From assembly GCA_004322135.1 (NCBI GenBank), contig SCSG01000039.1:1-45745 (forward strand): a stretch of 45,745 nt of DNA, given 5' to 3'. Positions 16,977 to 28,832 of the stretch are shown here, piece by piece. The first letter of the stretch is position 1. Every line of letters begins with the position of its first letter. Position numbers and translations under genes: made by a program. The DNA is from Burkholderiaceae bacterium (lineage in GTDB: Bacteria > Pseudomonadota > Gammaproteobacteria > Burkholderiales > Burkholderiaceae_B). Under the pieces are notes generated by a model. That model worked only from the letters and a program-made list of their open reading frames with translations, did no database searches and was not told the origin of the DNA.

Positions 16977-18713
16977 CTATCGGTGCACGACGGCCATTTC
17001 TTTATCCAGCCTATGCATGATGTAACGCTGCTGGGCGATCGAAACCGCATTGTTGAAGCAATAGTACAAAACCAGACCGGCAGGGAAAAAGAACATCATA
17101 CCGCCAAACACCAGCGGCATGGCCATCATCATCTTGGCCTGCATGGGGTCGGGCGGCGTCGGATTCAGCTTGATTTGCAGGAACATGGTCGCCATCATGA
17201 TGGCGGGCAGGATGAACAGCGGATCACGCGCGGACAAGTCGTGAATCCAGAGGATCCAGGGCGCGCCACGCATTTCCACACTGCCCAGCAGCACCCAATA
17301 CAGTGCAATGAAGACCGGAACCTGAACGATCATGGGCAGGCAGCCGCCCAGCGGATTGATCTTTTCGGTCTTGTACATCTGCATCATGGCCTGATTCATC
17401 TTGGCCCGATCGCCGCCGAACGTCTTTTTCATTTCCTGCAGGCGCGGGGTGACCAGCTTCATCTTGGCCATCGAGCGGTAGCCGGCTGCGGACAGCGGGT
17501 AGAACACCAGCTTGATCAGCAGCGTCAGCACCACGATGGTCCAGCCCCAATTGCCCACGTAGCTGTGTATCCAGGTCATCAGCTGGAAGAGCGGCTTGGC
17601 GATAATTGTCAGAAAGCCGTAATCCACGACGACGTCCAGGCCCGGAGCCAGCTGGCTCATGGCCTTCTGGTCTTGCGGGCCCACCCACAGGTGGGCGAGC
17701 ACCGATTGGTGTTGGCCCGGTTCGATCTTGCCCACCGATTCGATGGAACGCACCGCGTACAGGTTGTTCGCGACGCGCAGCATTTCGTTGTATCGGGTCT
17801 TGTTTTGGGGCGGGATCCAGGCGGTGGCGAAGTAATGCTGCACGATGCCGATCCAGCCGTTGTTGGCCTGCTTGATGTAGCTGGCCTTGCCCTTGTCGAT
17901 TTCCGAAAACTTGACCTTCTGGTATTTGTCTTCGCTGGAGTACACAACCGGCCCGGTGAACGAGCTGTGGAAGAACTGTGTGGCGGCGGGTGGATCGTTG
18001 CCGTCACGGCTAAGCTGGAAGTACAGCGAAGGATCAATGACGTGGCTGCCGGTGTTGTAGATGTCGTTTTGAACATCAATGGCGTAGCTGTCTTTGTGCA
18101 GGGTATAGGTTTTTACGACTTTGACACCGTCGGATTCGGCTTCGAACACGACCTTTAGCGTATTGCCCGTCATAACGTGGTCAGTCGAGACCAGGCGGAA
18201 CGGCGTGAGGTGAGTGGGATAGCTTTGCCCCGCGGGCGCCCCCACCACCCCGGTTTGTGCCAGGTAGGTTGAATGGGCCGAATCGTCAAGCAGGACCATG
18301 GGTTTGGTGGGATCTTCCAGGTCCTTGTACTTGGTCAGTTCGGCCTTGACGAGCTGCGCGCCCTGGGTGTCGAACGTCAAGTCGTAAACGTCGGTTCGGA
18401 TGTCGATTTTCTTTGATGAGCTGGCCGGTTTCTGGGCGTGATCGACCGGGGGTTCGCTGGCAGCGGCAACGCCGGGTGTAGCGGCAGGCGCTGGGGTGGC
18501 CGGCAGGCCCGACGGGATGCTTGTGTTGGCGGTATTGGCAGGCTGGCGCGTGGCCAATTTGGCCGGCTCCGGCTTTGCCGCCGTACCGGTGGTCTGGGTT
18601 ATGCCCCATTCGCCAAACAGCGAGGGGTTGCCGCTATATACCTGCCAGTTGTTCCACAGCAGCAAAAGCGAGAAAGAAAAAATCATCCAAAGGACGGTGC
18701 GTCGGATATCCAT
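16977..18713 (-). CDS. yidC: Membrane protein insertase YidC
   Basis: YidC inserts proteins into the inner membrane, alone or with SecYEG. The N-terminal signal-anchor (TVLWMIFSFSLLLLWNNWQ) is followed by an Ala/Pro/Thr-rich linker (about residues 40-90), the large periplasmic beta domain, and the conserved five-helix core. The core includes GWTIVVLTLLIKLVFYPLS and YRSMAKMKLVTPRLQEMKK, then GCLPMIVQVPVFIALYWVLL and LVLYYCFNNAVSIAQQRYI. The length of 578 aa is usual for a Gram-negative bacterium. It belongs to the leftward rpmH-rnpA-yidD-yidC cluster. Confidence 0.97.
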   Translation of the reverse strand: MDIRRTVLWMIFSFSLLLLWNNWQVYSGNPSLFGEWGITQTTGTAAKPEPAKLATRQPANTANTSIPSGLPATPAPAATPGVAAASEPPVDHAQKPASSSKKIDIRTDVYDLTFDTQGAQLVKAELTKYKDLEDPTKPMVLLDDSAHSTYLAQTGVVGAPAGQSYPTHLTPFRLVSTDHVMTGNTLKVVFEAESDGVKVVKTYTLHKDSYAIDVQNDIYNTGSHVIDPSLYFQLSRDGNDPPAATQFFHSSFTGPVVYSSEDKYQKVKFSEIDKGKASYIKQANNGWIGIVQHYFATAWIPPQNKTRYNEMLRVANNLYAVRSIESVGKIEPGQHQSVLAHLWVGPQDQKAMSQLAPGLDVVVDYGFLTIIAKPLFQLMTWIHSYVGNWGWTIVVLTLLIKLVFYPLSAAGYRSMAKMKLVTPRLQEMKKTFGGDRAKMNQAMMQMYKTEKINPLGGCLPMIVQVPVFIALYWVLLGSVEMRGAPWILWIHDLSARDPLFILPAIMMATMFLQIKLNPTPPDPMQAKMMMAMPLVFGGMMFFFPAGLVLYYCFNNAVSIAQQRYIMHRLDKEMAVVHR

Positions 18714-18833
18714 AGCGCCTGTATCAAGTTAAAGCTGAGCAAAAGCGTGTTAGTTTAACGTAGCTCAACTGAATCGCGGTTGAGCTTCCGGGGGTTCAAA
18801 AGGGGCTGGCGGCAAGCCGCCTGAGCCCCGGGT

Positions 18834-19079
18834 CTACTCGTGTACATGTCTGCTTCCGGGGACAGGGTCACAACCGCCGGCACACCAGGGGTTGCATCGT
18901 GCAATACGGCATGCAGCCAGCCAGAGGCCGCGCAGCGCCCCATGGGTTTCAATGGCTTCAATCGCGTAGGCCGAGCAGGTGGGAGTGAAGCGACAGTTAT
19001 GGCCCAGCCACGGGCTAAGAAAATACCGGTAGAACCGAATCGGAGCAATAAGAAGCGCCTGAGTAAACGAATGGGTCAT
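18834..19079 (-). CDS. yidD: Membrane protein insertion efficiency factor YidD
   Basis: An 81-residue YidD-family protein, thought to assist YidC. The sequence [19 protein letters not shown], then [19 protein letters not shown] and the cysteines of [13 protein letters not shown], is diagnostic. The ATG at 19077-19079 overlaps the rnpA stop by four bases (ATGA). Longer in-frame starts would run through rnpA in another frame and are rejected. Confidence 0.93.
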   Translation of the reverse strand: MTHSFTQALLIAPIRFYRYFLSPWLGHNCRFTPTCSAYAIEAIETHGALRGLWLAACRIARCNPWCAGGCDPVPGSRHVHE

Positions 19080-19438
19080 CGCATAGCTCGATCCAGAAGG
19101 GCATCGGCCTCTGAACGCACCAGTTTTTTCAGCCCCGAGAGCGTGGACGGACCGACTTTGGAGTGCAGCCGGAAAACATAGTCGCGAGCGGGAAGAACCT
19201 GCCTGCGTGCCCGAAAGGCTTCGCGGATGACTCGTTTGATGGCGTTGCGGGTGACCGCCCGGGCGGCGTAGCGTTTGGCGATGACAAGCCCCAGACGCGC
19301 CGTTCTGGCGTCTTCCGGCGGGTGTTGCGGGGTTGTTACAACAAGCAAAGCCCCTCTGGCGATACGTTTGCCCTTGAGGGCAGCGGCGTATTCCAAGGGG
19401 CGGTGCAAACGCGCCGCTGGAGTGAACGTGGCACGCAT
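19076..19438 (-). CDS. rnpA: Ribonuclease P protein component
   Basis: The protein subunit of RNase P, which helps the RNA subunit cut the 5' leader from pre-tRNAs. The RNA-binding signature [19 protein letters not shown] is present, after [14 protein letters not shown]. The chosen start at 19438 ([17 protein letters not shown]) gives 120 aa, the usual size; the frame is open further upstream through rpmH, but that is not used. It lies 43 bp downstream of rpmH and overlaps yidD. Confidence 0.95.
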   Translation of the reverse strand: MRATFTPAARLHRPLEYAAALKGKRIARGALLVVTTPQHPPEDARTARLGLVIAKRYAARAVTRNAIKRVIREAFRARRQVLPARDYVFRLHSKVGPSTLSGLKKLVRSEADALLDRAMR

Positions 19439-19481
19439 GGGCGGGGCGAGACGCCAAGGGTGGCCTTGGCTGAGTACGGGC

Positions 19482-19616
19482 TTAAACGGCCAGGCGCTTG
19501 CGGCCCTTGGCCCGGCGCGCGTTGAGGACTGCGCGTCCGCCACGGGTTTTCATGCGTACGAGAAAACCGTGGGTACGCTTGCGGCGGGTAACAGATGGTT
19601 GAAAAGTGCGTTTCAT
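19482..19616 (-). CDS. rpmH: 50S ribosomal protein L34
   Basis: A 44-residue, very basic protein: [20 protein letters not shown], then [20 protein letters not shown] and RLAV. This is the canonical L34 sequence. It is the first gene of the leftward rpmH-rnpA-yidD-yidC cluster and diverges from dnaA across about 385 bp. Confidence 0.97.
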   Translation of the reverse strand: MKRTFQPSVTRRKRTHGFLVRMKTRGGRAVLNARRAKGRKRLAV

Positions 19617-20001
19617 GGATAGAGTCCGGATAAAAGAGCTAACGATCGTGCAGCCCGGCATGCATGCCGTTGAACGGTGCGAATTGCCTGTGGGCGTGAT
19701 GCTTGTGCCAGCGCCCGTGGGCGCAAACCCCGGTTGCCGCTATCGTGCCCGCCAAAAAAATAATGCCTTTGTTGGCGCAAGACGTGCGTGGTGCTTGGGG
19801 GTTGGACACGCTACCCGGTAATTAGTTGCTGCAATTTGTTGTAACCGTGCGGCTCAAATACTTCCAGGTAGCCCGTCATTTCATCAAAGTTTATGAATTT
19901 AGTCAACTGCTTAGCATAAGTACTAGGGGTCGGTTTCGCCCTGGCTTGTGGATAACCTGTCACCCGACAGGGTAGAATCGAGGTTTACTGAAGTGGTGGA
20001 C
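19617..20001. promoter_or_regulatory. Divergent rpmH/dnaA intergenic region
   Basis: No gene is visible. It must hold the leftward rpmH promoter and the rightward dnaA promoter. A stretch around 19860-19925 is relatively AT-rich. Only one perfect DnaA box was found (19947-19955), fewer than expected for a full oriC, so autoregulation of dnaA is the simpler reading. Confidence 0.55.
19947..19955 (-). promoter_or_regulatory. DnaA box upstream of dnaA
   Basis: TGTGGATAA, a perfect match to the reverse complement of TTATCCACA, 46 bp before the dnaA start. It is suited to autorepression of dnaA. Confidence 0.6.
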
Positions 20002-21393
20002 ATGAACGAATTTTGGCAAACTTGCCTGCGGCAGTTAGAGCAAGAGCTTCCCCCCCAGCAGATTAGCGCCTGGATACGCCCCCTGGTTCCTCTTGCGTTT
20101 GATGAAGCGCAGGCGGTGCTGCGCGTGTCCGCCCCAAATCGGTTCAAGCTTGACTGGGTTCGCAAGAATTTTTCACACCAAATAGAAGAGCTTGCTACCG
20201 ATTGGTACAAGCGTCCGGTGCATGTGGCGTTCGAGTTGGCGGTGTCCGCGCGTCCCGCGCAGGTTGCCCGTGCGGCGACTGCCTCCGAAGCCGGCCAGTC
20301 GACCGCCCCTGCCGGTGTGCCTGTCCCGCCGGCTGTGTCGGCAGCCGCCACCGCCGAAGCCATTCATGATCGTTCGCGGTTGAACGCCGATCTTACGTTT
20401 GACAATTTTGTCACTGGCAAGGCGAACCAGCTGGCCCGCGCTGCCGCGCTGCAGGTCGCCGAAAACCCGGGCGTGTCGTACAACCCTTTGTTTTTGTATG
20501 GCGGGGTCGGTCTGGGCAAAACCCACCTTATTCACGCCATAGGCAACGCGCTGCTGGCAGGCAGCAGCAGTGCGCGGGTGCGTTACGTGCACGCCGATCA
20601 ATACGTGTCCGACGTGGTCAAGGCCTATCAGCGCAAGGCGTTTGATGAATTCAAGCGGTATTACCACTCTCTTGATCTGCTGCTTATCGATGACATTCAG
20701 TTTTTTGCCGGCAAGAACCGCACGCAGGAAGAGTTTTTTTATGCGTTCGAAGCCATGGTGGCCCAGCGCAAGCAAATCATTATTACCTCCGATACTTACC
20801 CGAAGGAACTGGCCAACATCGACAGCCGGCTGATTTCGCGGTTCGACTCGGGCCTTACCGTGGCCATTGAGCCGCCTGAACTGGAAATGAGGGTGGCCAT
20901 CCTGTTGCGCAAGGCCGAAACCGAAGGCGTGGCCATGCCCGAAGAGGTGGCGTTTTTCATTGCCAAGCATTTGCGCAGCAACGTCCGCGAACTTGAAGGG
21001 GCGCTGCGCAAGGTGTCAGCCTACGCCAGGTTTCATGGCCGCGAGGTCCTTAGCGTCGAAGTCTGCAAGGATGCCCTGAAAGACGTGCTGTCGGTGTCCA
21101 ACGGCCAAATCACGGTCGAGAACATTCAAAAGACCGTGGCGGATTTTTATAAAATCAAGGTGGCCGACATGTATTCGAAACGTCGGCCTGCCAGCATTGC
21201 CTTGCCAAGGCAGATAGCCATGTATCTGGCCAAAGAGTTAACGCAGAAAAGCCTGCCGGAAATTGGGGATTTGTTTGGGGGGCGTGACCACACTACCGTG
21301 TTGCACGCAGTACGCAAGATCTCCGATGCCCGATCCAAACAGACCGAGCTGAACCACGCCTTACACGTACTGGAACAAACCTTAAAAGGATAA
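20002..21393 (+). CDS. dnaA: Chromosomal replication initiator DnaA
   Basis: DnaA binds DnaA boxes and unwinds oriC. Domain I opens [21 protein letters not shown] proline/alanine-rich linker is followed by the AAA+ domain with Walker [14 protein letters not shown], Walker [14 protein letters not shown] and sensor segment [11 protein letters not shown]. The C-terminal DNA-binding signature is [18 protein letters not shown] 20002 gives 463 aa; an in-frame GTG at 19948 falls inside the DnaA box and is rejected. dnaN follows after 2 bp. Confidence 0.97.
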   Translation: MNEFWQTCLRQLEQELPPQQISAWIRPLVPLAFDEAQAVLRVSAPNRFKLDWVRKNFSHQIEELATDWYKRPVHVAFELAVSARPAQVARAATASEAGQSTAPAGVPVPPAVSAAATAEAIHDRSRLNADLTFDNFVTGKANQLARAAALQVAENPGVSYNPLFLYGGVGLGKTHLIHAIGNALLAGSSSARVRYVHADQYVSDVVKAYQRKAFDEFKRYYHSLDLLLIDDIQFFAGKNRTQEEFFYAFEAMVAQRKQIIITSDTYPKELANIDSRLISRFDSGLTVAIEPPELEMRVAILLRKAETEGVAMPEEVAFFIAKHLRSNVRELEGALRKVSAYARFHGREVLSVEVCKDALKDVLSVSNGQITVENIQKTVADFYKIKVADMYSKRRPASIALPRQIAMYLAKELTQKSLPEIGDLFGGRDHTTVLHAVRKISDARSKQTELNHALHVLEQTLKG

Positions 21394-21395
21394 CC

Positions 21396-22505
21396 ATGCA
21401 ACTCGTACAAACGACTCGCGATGCGTTGTTGAAACCGCTGTCGACGGTGGCGGGAATTGTCGAAAGAAGAAATACGTTGCCGATTCTGGCTAATATCCTG
21501 TTGCGCAAGGAAGGCAATGACATCGCGTTCATTGCCACCGACCTGGAAGTGCAGATTACGACTCACGCGGATTGCGGCGTGGGCAAAACCAGTGAATCGA
21601 CCACAGTTGCCGCGCGCAAGCTGCTTGACATCCTGCGTGCGCTGCCCGAGTCGGACGAAGTTACCCTGGGCCTGGCCAGCGGCAAGCTGTCGGTACAGTC
21701 GGGGAAAAGCCGCTTTGCGCTGCAAACGCTCGAAGCGGGCGAGTTTCCCACCTTGTCGATACCCGAGAAGTGGGATGTGTCATTGTCCTTGCCGCAAAAG
21801 ATGCTGAAGCATTTGTTCAATATGGTGCACTTTGCCATGGCGCAGCAGGACATTCGTTATTATCTGAACGGATTGTTGTTCGTGTTCGAGCCGGGCTTCG
21901 TGCGCGCGGTGGCCACCGATGGTCATCGTCTGGCGCATAGCGGAGTGGCGGTTGAAGGCATTACTGAAAAACACGACGTCATCGTACCGCGCAAAACTGT
22001 GCTCGAGATGCAGCGTCTGCTGGCCGATTCCGATGATCCGGTCAATATAGATGTCGCCCCCGGGCAGATTCGGTTCCGCTTTGGCGACGTCGAGCTTGTT
22101 TCCAAGCTCGTCGAAGGCAAGTTCCCGGATTTCACCCGTGTCATTCCCAGCAATTACACGCGCCACTTCAGCATCAATCGCGAGGCGCTGCAGGGTAGCC
22201 TGCAGCGTGCGGCCATTCTTACCACGGATAAGCTCAAGGGCGTGCGCATTCAGCTTTCCGATCATCTGCTCAAGATTTCGTCGACCAATGCCGAGCAGGA
22301 AGAGGCTCAGGAAGAACTCGATATCGATTACGGCCATGAACCGCTGGACGTGGGCTTCAACGTCAGCTACCTGCTGGATGTGCTGGCCAACGTCAAGGCC
22401 GAGACGGTCAAGTGGTCCGTGCAGCCCGATGTCAACGCCTCCGCGCTTATAACGTCGCCTGATGACGACCAGTTCAAGTATGTTGTCATGCCAATGCGTA
22501 TTTAG
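21396..22505 (+). CDS. dnaN: DNA polymerase III beta sliding clamp
   Basis: The ring-shaped processivity clamp of the replicative polymerase. The protein opens MQLVQTTRDALLKPLSTVAG and contains the typical VERRNTLPILANILL and RYYLNGLLFVFE segments; it ends YVVMPMRI, the usual clamp C-terminus. At 369 aa it has the standard length. It is almost contiguous with dnaA and separated from gyrB by about 150 bp. Confidence 0.97.
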   Translation: MQLVQTTRDALLKPLSTVAGIVERRNTLPILANILLRKEGNDIAFIATDLEVQITTHADCGVGKTSESTTVAARKLLDILRALPESDEVTLGLASGKLSVQSGKSRFALQTLEAGEFPTLSIPEKWDVSLSLPQKMLKHLFNMVHFAMAQQDIRYYLNGLLFVFEPGFVRAVATDGHRLAHSGVAVEGITEKHDVIVPRKTVLEMQRLLADSDDPVNIDVAPGQIRFRFGDVELVSKLVEGKFPDFTRVIPSNYTRHFSINREALQGSLQRAAILTTDKLKGVRIQLSDHLLKISSTNAEQEEAQEELDIDYGHEPLDVGFNVSYLLDVLANVKAETVKWSVQPDVNASALITSPDDDQFKYVVMPMRI

Positions 22506-22646
22506 TGTCCGGCATGAACACTATGAAAGCTCACCGGGTTTCGGTGATACGTATCAATCCGTTCGGGATGCATGCCGAATGAGTATTTCGGCGCTTTTGC
22601 CGTATCCGGCCAATGCGCCAGCCGCAAGGTATAAATAAGGTTTTAA

Positions 22647-25103
<2,457 letters not shown>

Positions 25104-25177
25104 GTTTTGTCGGTTCTCACAGTTAATGATTAATGAAAATTTCCCACAATTGGTGGAAAGATTCATGGCAGTACGGT

Positions 25178-25220
25178 AAAACAGGCCTCGTCTCCGTGGA
25201 GACGGGGCCTGTTTTTATTT
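25178..25220 (+). terminator. Rho-independent terminator of gyrB
   Basis: A 17-bp stem (25178-25194 with 25199-25215, one G-T wobble) closes a CGTG loop and runs into a T-rich tract (GTTTTTATTT). It marks the boundary between the core replication genes and the accessory island. Confidence 0.92.
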
Positions 25221-25570
25221 AGTCATTTGTCTCAGAAACCACTCCTGCGGCTCTCGCGGAGCAGGAGCTGCCTGCTCGCCGACGCCTCTTGTTTGGGCCG
25301 AGCTCGCACCGTCATTACGTCATCCGGCGCGATCGTGCGCGGTAAGTTTTCCAGCAGAAAAAACCAGCCAGGTCAACAAAACAGGGCTTGAATAATATAT
25401 AAACCATTAATTTATTTGATATTTTTTATTTTGCCCTCCTTTTGGATCTCGTACCATCATAATGCTGACAATCACAGGCGAGACATCTATGGCAGGAAGA
25501 CCAGAAGATCGGCAGCAAGGCATCCAGGCGAGCGTTCACCGCAACGCGTCTTTGCAATACGTCCGTCATC
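25221..25570. other. Gene-free boundary between core genes and catabolic island
   Basis: No supported gene. A markedly AT-rich block (about 25385-25440) precedes the broken regulator. A 36-codon frame from ATG 25489 has no recognisable family. No direct repeats or attachment site were seen. Confidence 0.4.
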
Positions 25571-25895
25571 ATGAGCCCCTTCGCCGTCTATCTGCGTGAA
25601 TTGCGGCGTAGCCGGGGGTCTCAACCAAAAAGAGGCCGCCCCTCTGATCGGATATGAGTCAAGCTACCTGTCCACGCTCGAGCGCAGCGTAAAGGGGCCG
25701 CCCAGGCGGGCCTTCACTAAACGTCTCATCCGAAAACTGTCGCTTAGCCCAGTCGAACAGGCCAGGCTCACACTGGCGCTTACAGGGTCCAAGCGGCAGT
25801 TCTCACTGCTCTGCGAAGCGACGGCTGAAGAACACGAATTGCTGCAAAGCCTTGCTCCACGTTTGGGAAGGCTCCTATCGTGTTCGCCTGGTTAG
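25571..25895 (+). pseudogene. Frameshifted XRE-family helix-turn-helix regulator
   Basis: From ATG 25571 the frame reads MSPFAVYLRELRRSRG, the first helix of an XRE domain, and then runs to an early stop. In the +1 frame the domain continues LNQKEAAPLIGYESSYLSTL, then ERSVKGPPRRAFTKRLIRKL, and goes on to 25895. One extra G in the run GGGGG (25614-25618) explains the break: four G's would join the frames. The repaired protein would be about 107 aa. It is either a real frameshift or a homopolymer sequencing error. It is the first gene of the accessory island. Confidence 0.75.
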
Positions 25896-25924
25896 TTAAT
25901 TGTCGCTGAGCAGTTTACGCCATT

Positions 25925-26752
25925 TCATGCCGAGAGACCGCCTGAACAAAGGATCGTCTGGCCACTAATGTAGTTAGATTCGGGTAGGCATAATAGGTAA
26001 ACCGCATTAGCGGCATCTTCGGGTGAACCGGCATGTCCCAGAGGAATGTTCTTCTGAAGTGTTTCGAGAAATTGTGGGTTCACTCCTACCCTGACTTCGT
26101 GCGGTCCAATCTGAATCGTTGAGGATACGTCACTTGTCGTGGCAGTCAAACGTGTTTCAATAAGCCCGAACGCTACGCAGTTCACGTTGGTATTTAGCCG
26201 ACCCCACTCCTTTGCGAGAGTCATGGTTAGACCGATAATCCCAGCCTTGGCCGCACTGTAGTTGACTTGGCCAGGGTTGCCAGATAGGCCCGAGGCCGAT
26301 GAGATATTAACAACCTTTCGAAAAATAGCTTGCCCCCCTGCTTGCTCAGCCTTCGAAAATTCTCGTATTACTGGTTGCGCCGCGCGCAAAATGCGAAAAG
26401 GCGCAGTGAGGTGGCAATCGATGATGGCATACCACTGTTCATCGCTCATCTTCTGGATGACGCTATCCCACGTATAACCTGCGTTATTGACGATGATGTC
26501 TAGCCCTTTGTAGGTATCGACCGCCGCAGCAATGAAGCGCTCTCCGAAGTCGGGGCGGGTAATGTCGCCAGGATAGGCGGTCGCGTCGCCACCACAGTTC
26601 CGTATTTCCTGAACGACATCCTGAGCTGGGCCAATATCCAAGTCGTTGACGATTAACTTGGTCCCGGCACTCGCTAGTTTCATGGCGATTGCACGCCCAA
26701 TTCCTCTTCCCGCGCCCGTCACTACGGCGACCTTACTCTCTAATGGCCTCAT
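25925..26752 (-). CDS. Short-chain dehydrogenase/reductase
   Basis: Classical SDR, an NAD(P)-dependent oxidoreductase of 275 aa. The cofactor motif is VVTGAGRGIGRAIAMKL, followed by IIVNNAG, the serine in VVNISSASG and the catalytic YSAAK (Tyr-x-x-x-Lys). The aspartate in VNDLDIG after the second strand suggests NAD preference. It diverges from the MaoC-thiolase operon across a promoter region with a tandem operator (26811-26842), so both are probably controlled together. A role as 3-hydroxyacyl-CoA dehydrogenase in the island's pathway is inferred. Confidence 0.9.
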   Translation of the reverse strand: MRPLESKVAVVTGAGRGIGRAIAMKLASAGTKLIVNDLDIGPAQDVVQEIRNCGGDATAYPGDITRPDFGERFIAAAVDTYKGLDIIVNNAGYTWDSVIQKMSDEQWYAIIDCHLTAPFRILRAAQPVIREFSKAEQAGGQAIFRKVVNISSASGLSGNPGQVNYSAAKAGIIGLTMTLAKEWGRLNTNVNCVAFGLIETRLTATTSDVSSTIQIGPHEVRVGVNPQFLETLQKNIPLGHAGSPEDAANAVYLLCLPESNYISGQTILCSGGLSA

Positions 26753-26799
26753 TGGAGCTGCTCCTGATGAACTGTTATTGATGTTAATAGAAAATTTGT

Positions 26800-26844
26800 T
26801 TGCGTTATTTTTTACTTTAATGTAAATTTACGTTAACGTAAAAA
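26800..26844. promoter_or_regulatory. Operator/promoter block, copy 1
   Basis: Two adjacent 16-bp elements, TTTACTTTAATGTAAA (26811-26826) and the perfect palindrome TTTACGTTAACGTAAA (26827-26842), share the form TTTAC-N6-GTAAA. The whole 45-bp block recurs at 35159-35203 with 41 of 45 identical positions by eye. It lies between the divergent SDR and MaoC genes. I infer that it is the binding site of the island's TetR protein (44192-44869). Confidence 0.75.
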
Positions 26845-26857
26845 CTAGGGTGATGCA

Positions 26858-27259
26858 ATGCGTAAGGAGAAAGAGGGGCATGTCTATACGCCGTATCGAC
26901 TGAAGCCTAATAAAGAGCTTGCTAAAAAGCTGCTTTGTTCGATGGGACTGGAGCCCGACTTATCGATTGTGCCTCCGACATACATGATTTTTCTACGTGG
27001 CGAGGCATGTGGCGTTGATTTGTTCAAAGATCTAGACATTCCTAGAAATCGTGCGCTTCATGGTGGGCAAAGGTATGAGTGGTTCGCGCCGGTCGGCTGG
27101 GAGGACGCTTTCGACGTCACCGCTAAAGTTGTCGCGATCACTGAAAAAGCGACGAAGAACGGCCCGCTATGGATCGCAGACATCGAATATGACTACGTGA
27201 ACGTTGCGAGCGGAAAGTTGGCGTTGCGCGAGTTGTCGAGAATCATAAAAAGGAGCTGA
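26858..27259 (+). CDS. MaoC-like hydratase, N-terminal-type (FAS1-like) subunit
   Basis: A 133-residue hot-dog protein of the FAS1-like/MaoC N-terminal type. VPPTYMIFLRGE and RALHGGQRYEWFAPVGWED are characteristic. The catalytic Asp/His motif of hydratases is not visible, so it is probably the non-catalytic partner of the next gene, as in the ChsH1/ChsH2-type heteromeric enoyl-CoA hydratases. It is the first gene after the operator block; its stop overlaps the next start. A decayed copy of its 5' end survives at 35216-35275. Confidence 0.8.
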   Translation: MRKEKEGHVYTPYRLKPNKELAKKLLCSMGLEPDLSIVPPTYMIFLRGEACGVDLFKDLDIPRNRALHGGQRYEWFAPVGWEDAFDVTAKVVAITEKATKNGPLWIADIEYDYVNVASGKLALRELSRIIKRS

Positions 27260-27654
27260 TGATGGCTATTAATGTTGGTGATGTCATTTTCAGAGTTGAG
27301 GTACCAGGCTCGTCGCCGGAGGCGATTGCGCTATTTTCCGTTGCCACAGAAGATCCAAATCCGATCCACGTCGATCCAGAGTTCGCGCGAGAGTGTGGAT
27401 TTGACCAAGTGATTCAGCAAGGGCCGATGACGACAGCCCATTTTGCGCAGTTACTTACGAAAAGATTCGGTATCGAGCGCCTAGTTTCCCTCGATCTGGC
27501 GTTTACTGCACCGGTTTTCCCCAATGAATCTCTGACCATGACAGCAACGGTAGTCGATGTCGACGATCAGATTAGGCTTCAATTAGCTTCCGTCAAGGCT
27601 AGTGGCGTCCAGACGGCCAAAGGCACGGCATCAATAGCTTTAAAGGATGACTGA
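27259..27654 (+). CDS. MaoC-like (R)-specific enoyl-CoA hydratase, catalytic subunit
   Basis: A 131-residue hot-dog fold protein. ATEDPNPIHVDPEFAREC carries the Asp and His of the hydratase catalytic motif, and VIQQGPMTTAHFAQLL follows as in MaoC proteins. The start is ATG 27259 (overlapping the previous stop) or ATG 27262. Together with the preceding gene it should hydrate an enoyl-CoA, and perhaps opens a ring-derived CoA ester as the MaoC domain of PaaZ does; the latter is inference. The thiolase gene follows directly. Confidence 0.87.
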   Translation: MMAINVGDVIFRVEVPGSSPEAIALFSVATEDPNPIHVDPEFARECGFDQVIQQGPMTTAHFAQLLTKRFGIERLVSLDLAFTAPVFPNESLTMTATVVDVDDQIRLQLASVKASGVQTAKGTASIALKDD

Positions 27655-27655
27655 C

Positions 27656-28822
27656 ATGGTTGCACCTTATTCCGTGTTGGTATGTGGGGGGCAGATCGGC
27701 CGTTTTGGGCGATGGAACAATCTTTCACTTCTTGATCTCGTCAAGCCTGTATTGACGGGGTCGCTAGCTAGCGCCGGCATAAAGCTGGCGGACATTGGTG
27801 CAGCGTTCGTGGGAAACAGCTTCGGTGGCATGCTACAGAATCAAGAAACGATTCTTGGGCAGGTGTTGTTTAGTACGCTAGGGTTTGCTTCGTTGCGTGT
27901 GCATAACGTCAAGAATGCCTGTTCCAGTGGTTCTGATGCGGTGCACTTGGGGTGGTCATCGGTTGCTTATGGCCAATACGATTGCGTTCTAGTAGTAGGT
28001 GTCGAAAAGATGACGCACCCCGACCACCGTGGGACGATGGCAGCATTGGCATCGGCCTCGGATCGTCAGCCCACCAGCCCAAATCGTTCGGTATTCATGG
28101 ATCTGAATTCTGAGCGGGCTCTAAGGTATATGAGGGTCTACGGCGCCACGCCGCGCCACTATGCGATGTGCGCGGTAAAAAATAGGGCTCATGCGCTGTT
28201 GAACGAAAAAGCAGCAATACGAAGCGCCATTACTGTTGAGGATGTCTTGGCGGACCGTGTTGTTTTAAACCCGCTGACGCGAGCAATGTGTGGCGGTATC
28301 GCGGATGGCGCCGCGTCGTTGTTTTTGGTTAGTGAGAAATTTGCCCGGCGTCACAGTCTTTCGGGACCGCGAATTATTGCTTCTTCGGTAGAGGGTGGCT
28401 GCTCAGATCGGCAAGACGGCCCATCCGTCACCGCGAGGAGTGCCAAAGCTGCTTACGAGTACGCGGGCGTTGGGCCCGTCGATATCTCCCTCGCGGAAGT
28501 GCACGATCCGACGTCGCCACAAGAATTGTTTGACATTGAAGACATTGGCTTATGTGCCCCCGGTGGATCTATTGCGTTGCTGGAACGGCAAGCTACATCG
28601 CTTGGCGGCGCGATTCCCGTTAATGTTTCTGGTGGCTTGACGGCTAGGGGGCACCCGGTAGGTGCGACAGGGGTCGCGCAGATTATCGAAATTGCGGAGC
28701 AGCTTGAAGGTCGTGCCGGCAAACGACAGGTTGACGGGGCGAGGATCGGCATTGCCCAGATGGCTGGAGGGCTTGTCGGCGCGGACTCAGCGGTTGCTAC
28801 CGTGCATATCTTGTCGGTTTAG
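27656..28822 (+). CDS. SCP2-type thiolase / lipid-transfer-like protein
   Basis: A 388-residue thiolase-fold enzyme. The nucleophilic cysteine lies in VKNACSSGSDAVH (about Cys89), HDPTSPQE follows in the second half, and the C-terminal motif is GGLTARGHPVGATGVAQI. These features match the SCP-x/lipid-transfer thiolase branch rather than FadA. It should cleave a 3-oxoacyl-CoA or a related substrate (some relatives act as retro-aldolases). ATG 27656 is preferred because AAAGGA lies at good spacing; ATG 27647 would overlap the MaoC gene. A scar of a second copy lies at 35337-35420. Confidence 0.87.
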   Translation: MVAPYSVLVCGGQIGRFGRWNNLSLLDLVKPVLTGSLASAGIKLADIGAAFVGNSFGGMLQNQETILGQVLFSTLGFASLRVHNVKNACSSGSDAVHLGWSSVAYGQYDCVLVVGVEKMTHPDHRGTMAALASASDRQPTSPNRSVFMDLNSERALRYMRVYGATPRHYAMCAVKNRAHALLNEKAAIRSAITVEDVLADRVVLNPLTRAMCGGIADGAASLFLVSEKFARRHSLSGPRIIASSVEGGCSDRQDGPSVTARSAKAAYEYAGVGPVDISLAEVHDPTSPQELFDIEDIGLCAPGGSIALLERQATSLGGAIPVNVSGGLTARGHPVGATGVAQIIEIAEQLEGRAGKRQVDGARIGIAQMAGGLVGADSAVATVHILSV

Positions 28823-28832
28823 GAACTCACAA

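Noticed and set aside
16689-18158. A 489-codon frame antisense to yidC
   Set aside because: Histidine/glutamine-rich shadow of yidC with no family resemblance.
19617-20001. Full oriC between rpmH and dnaA
   Set aside because: Only one perfect DnaA box and a weak AT-rich block; kept as an alternative, but the gap at 8230-8672 is better supported.
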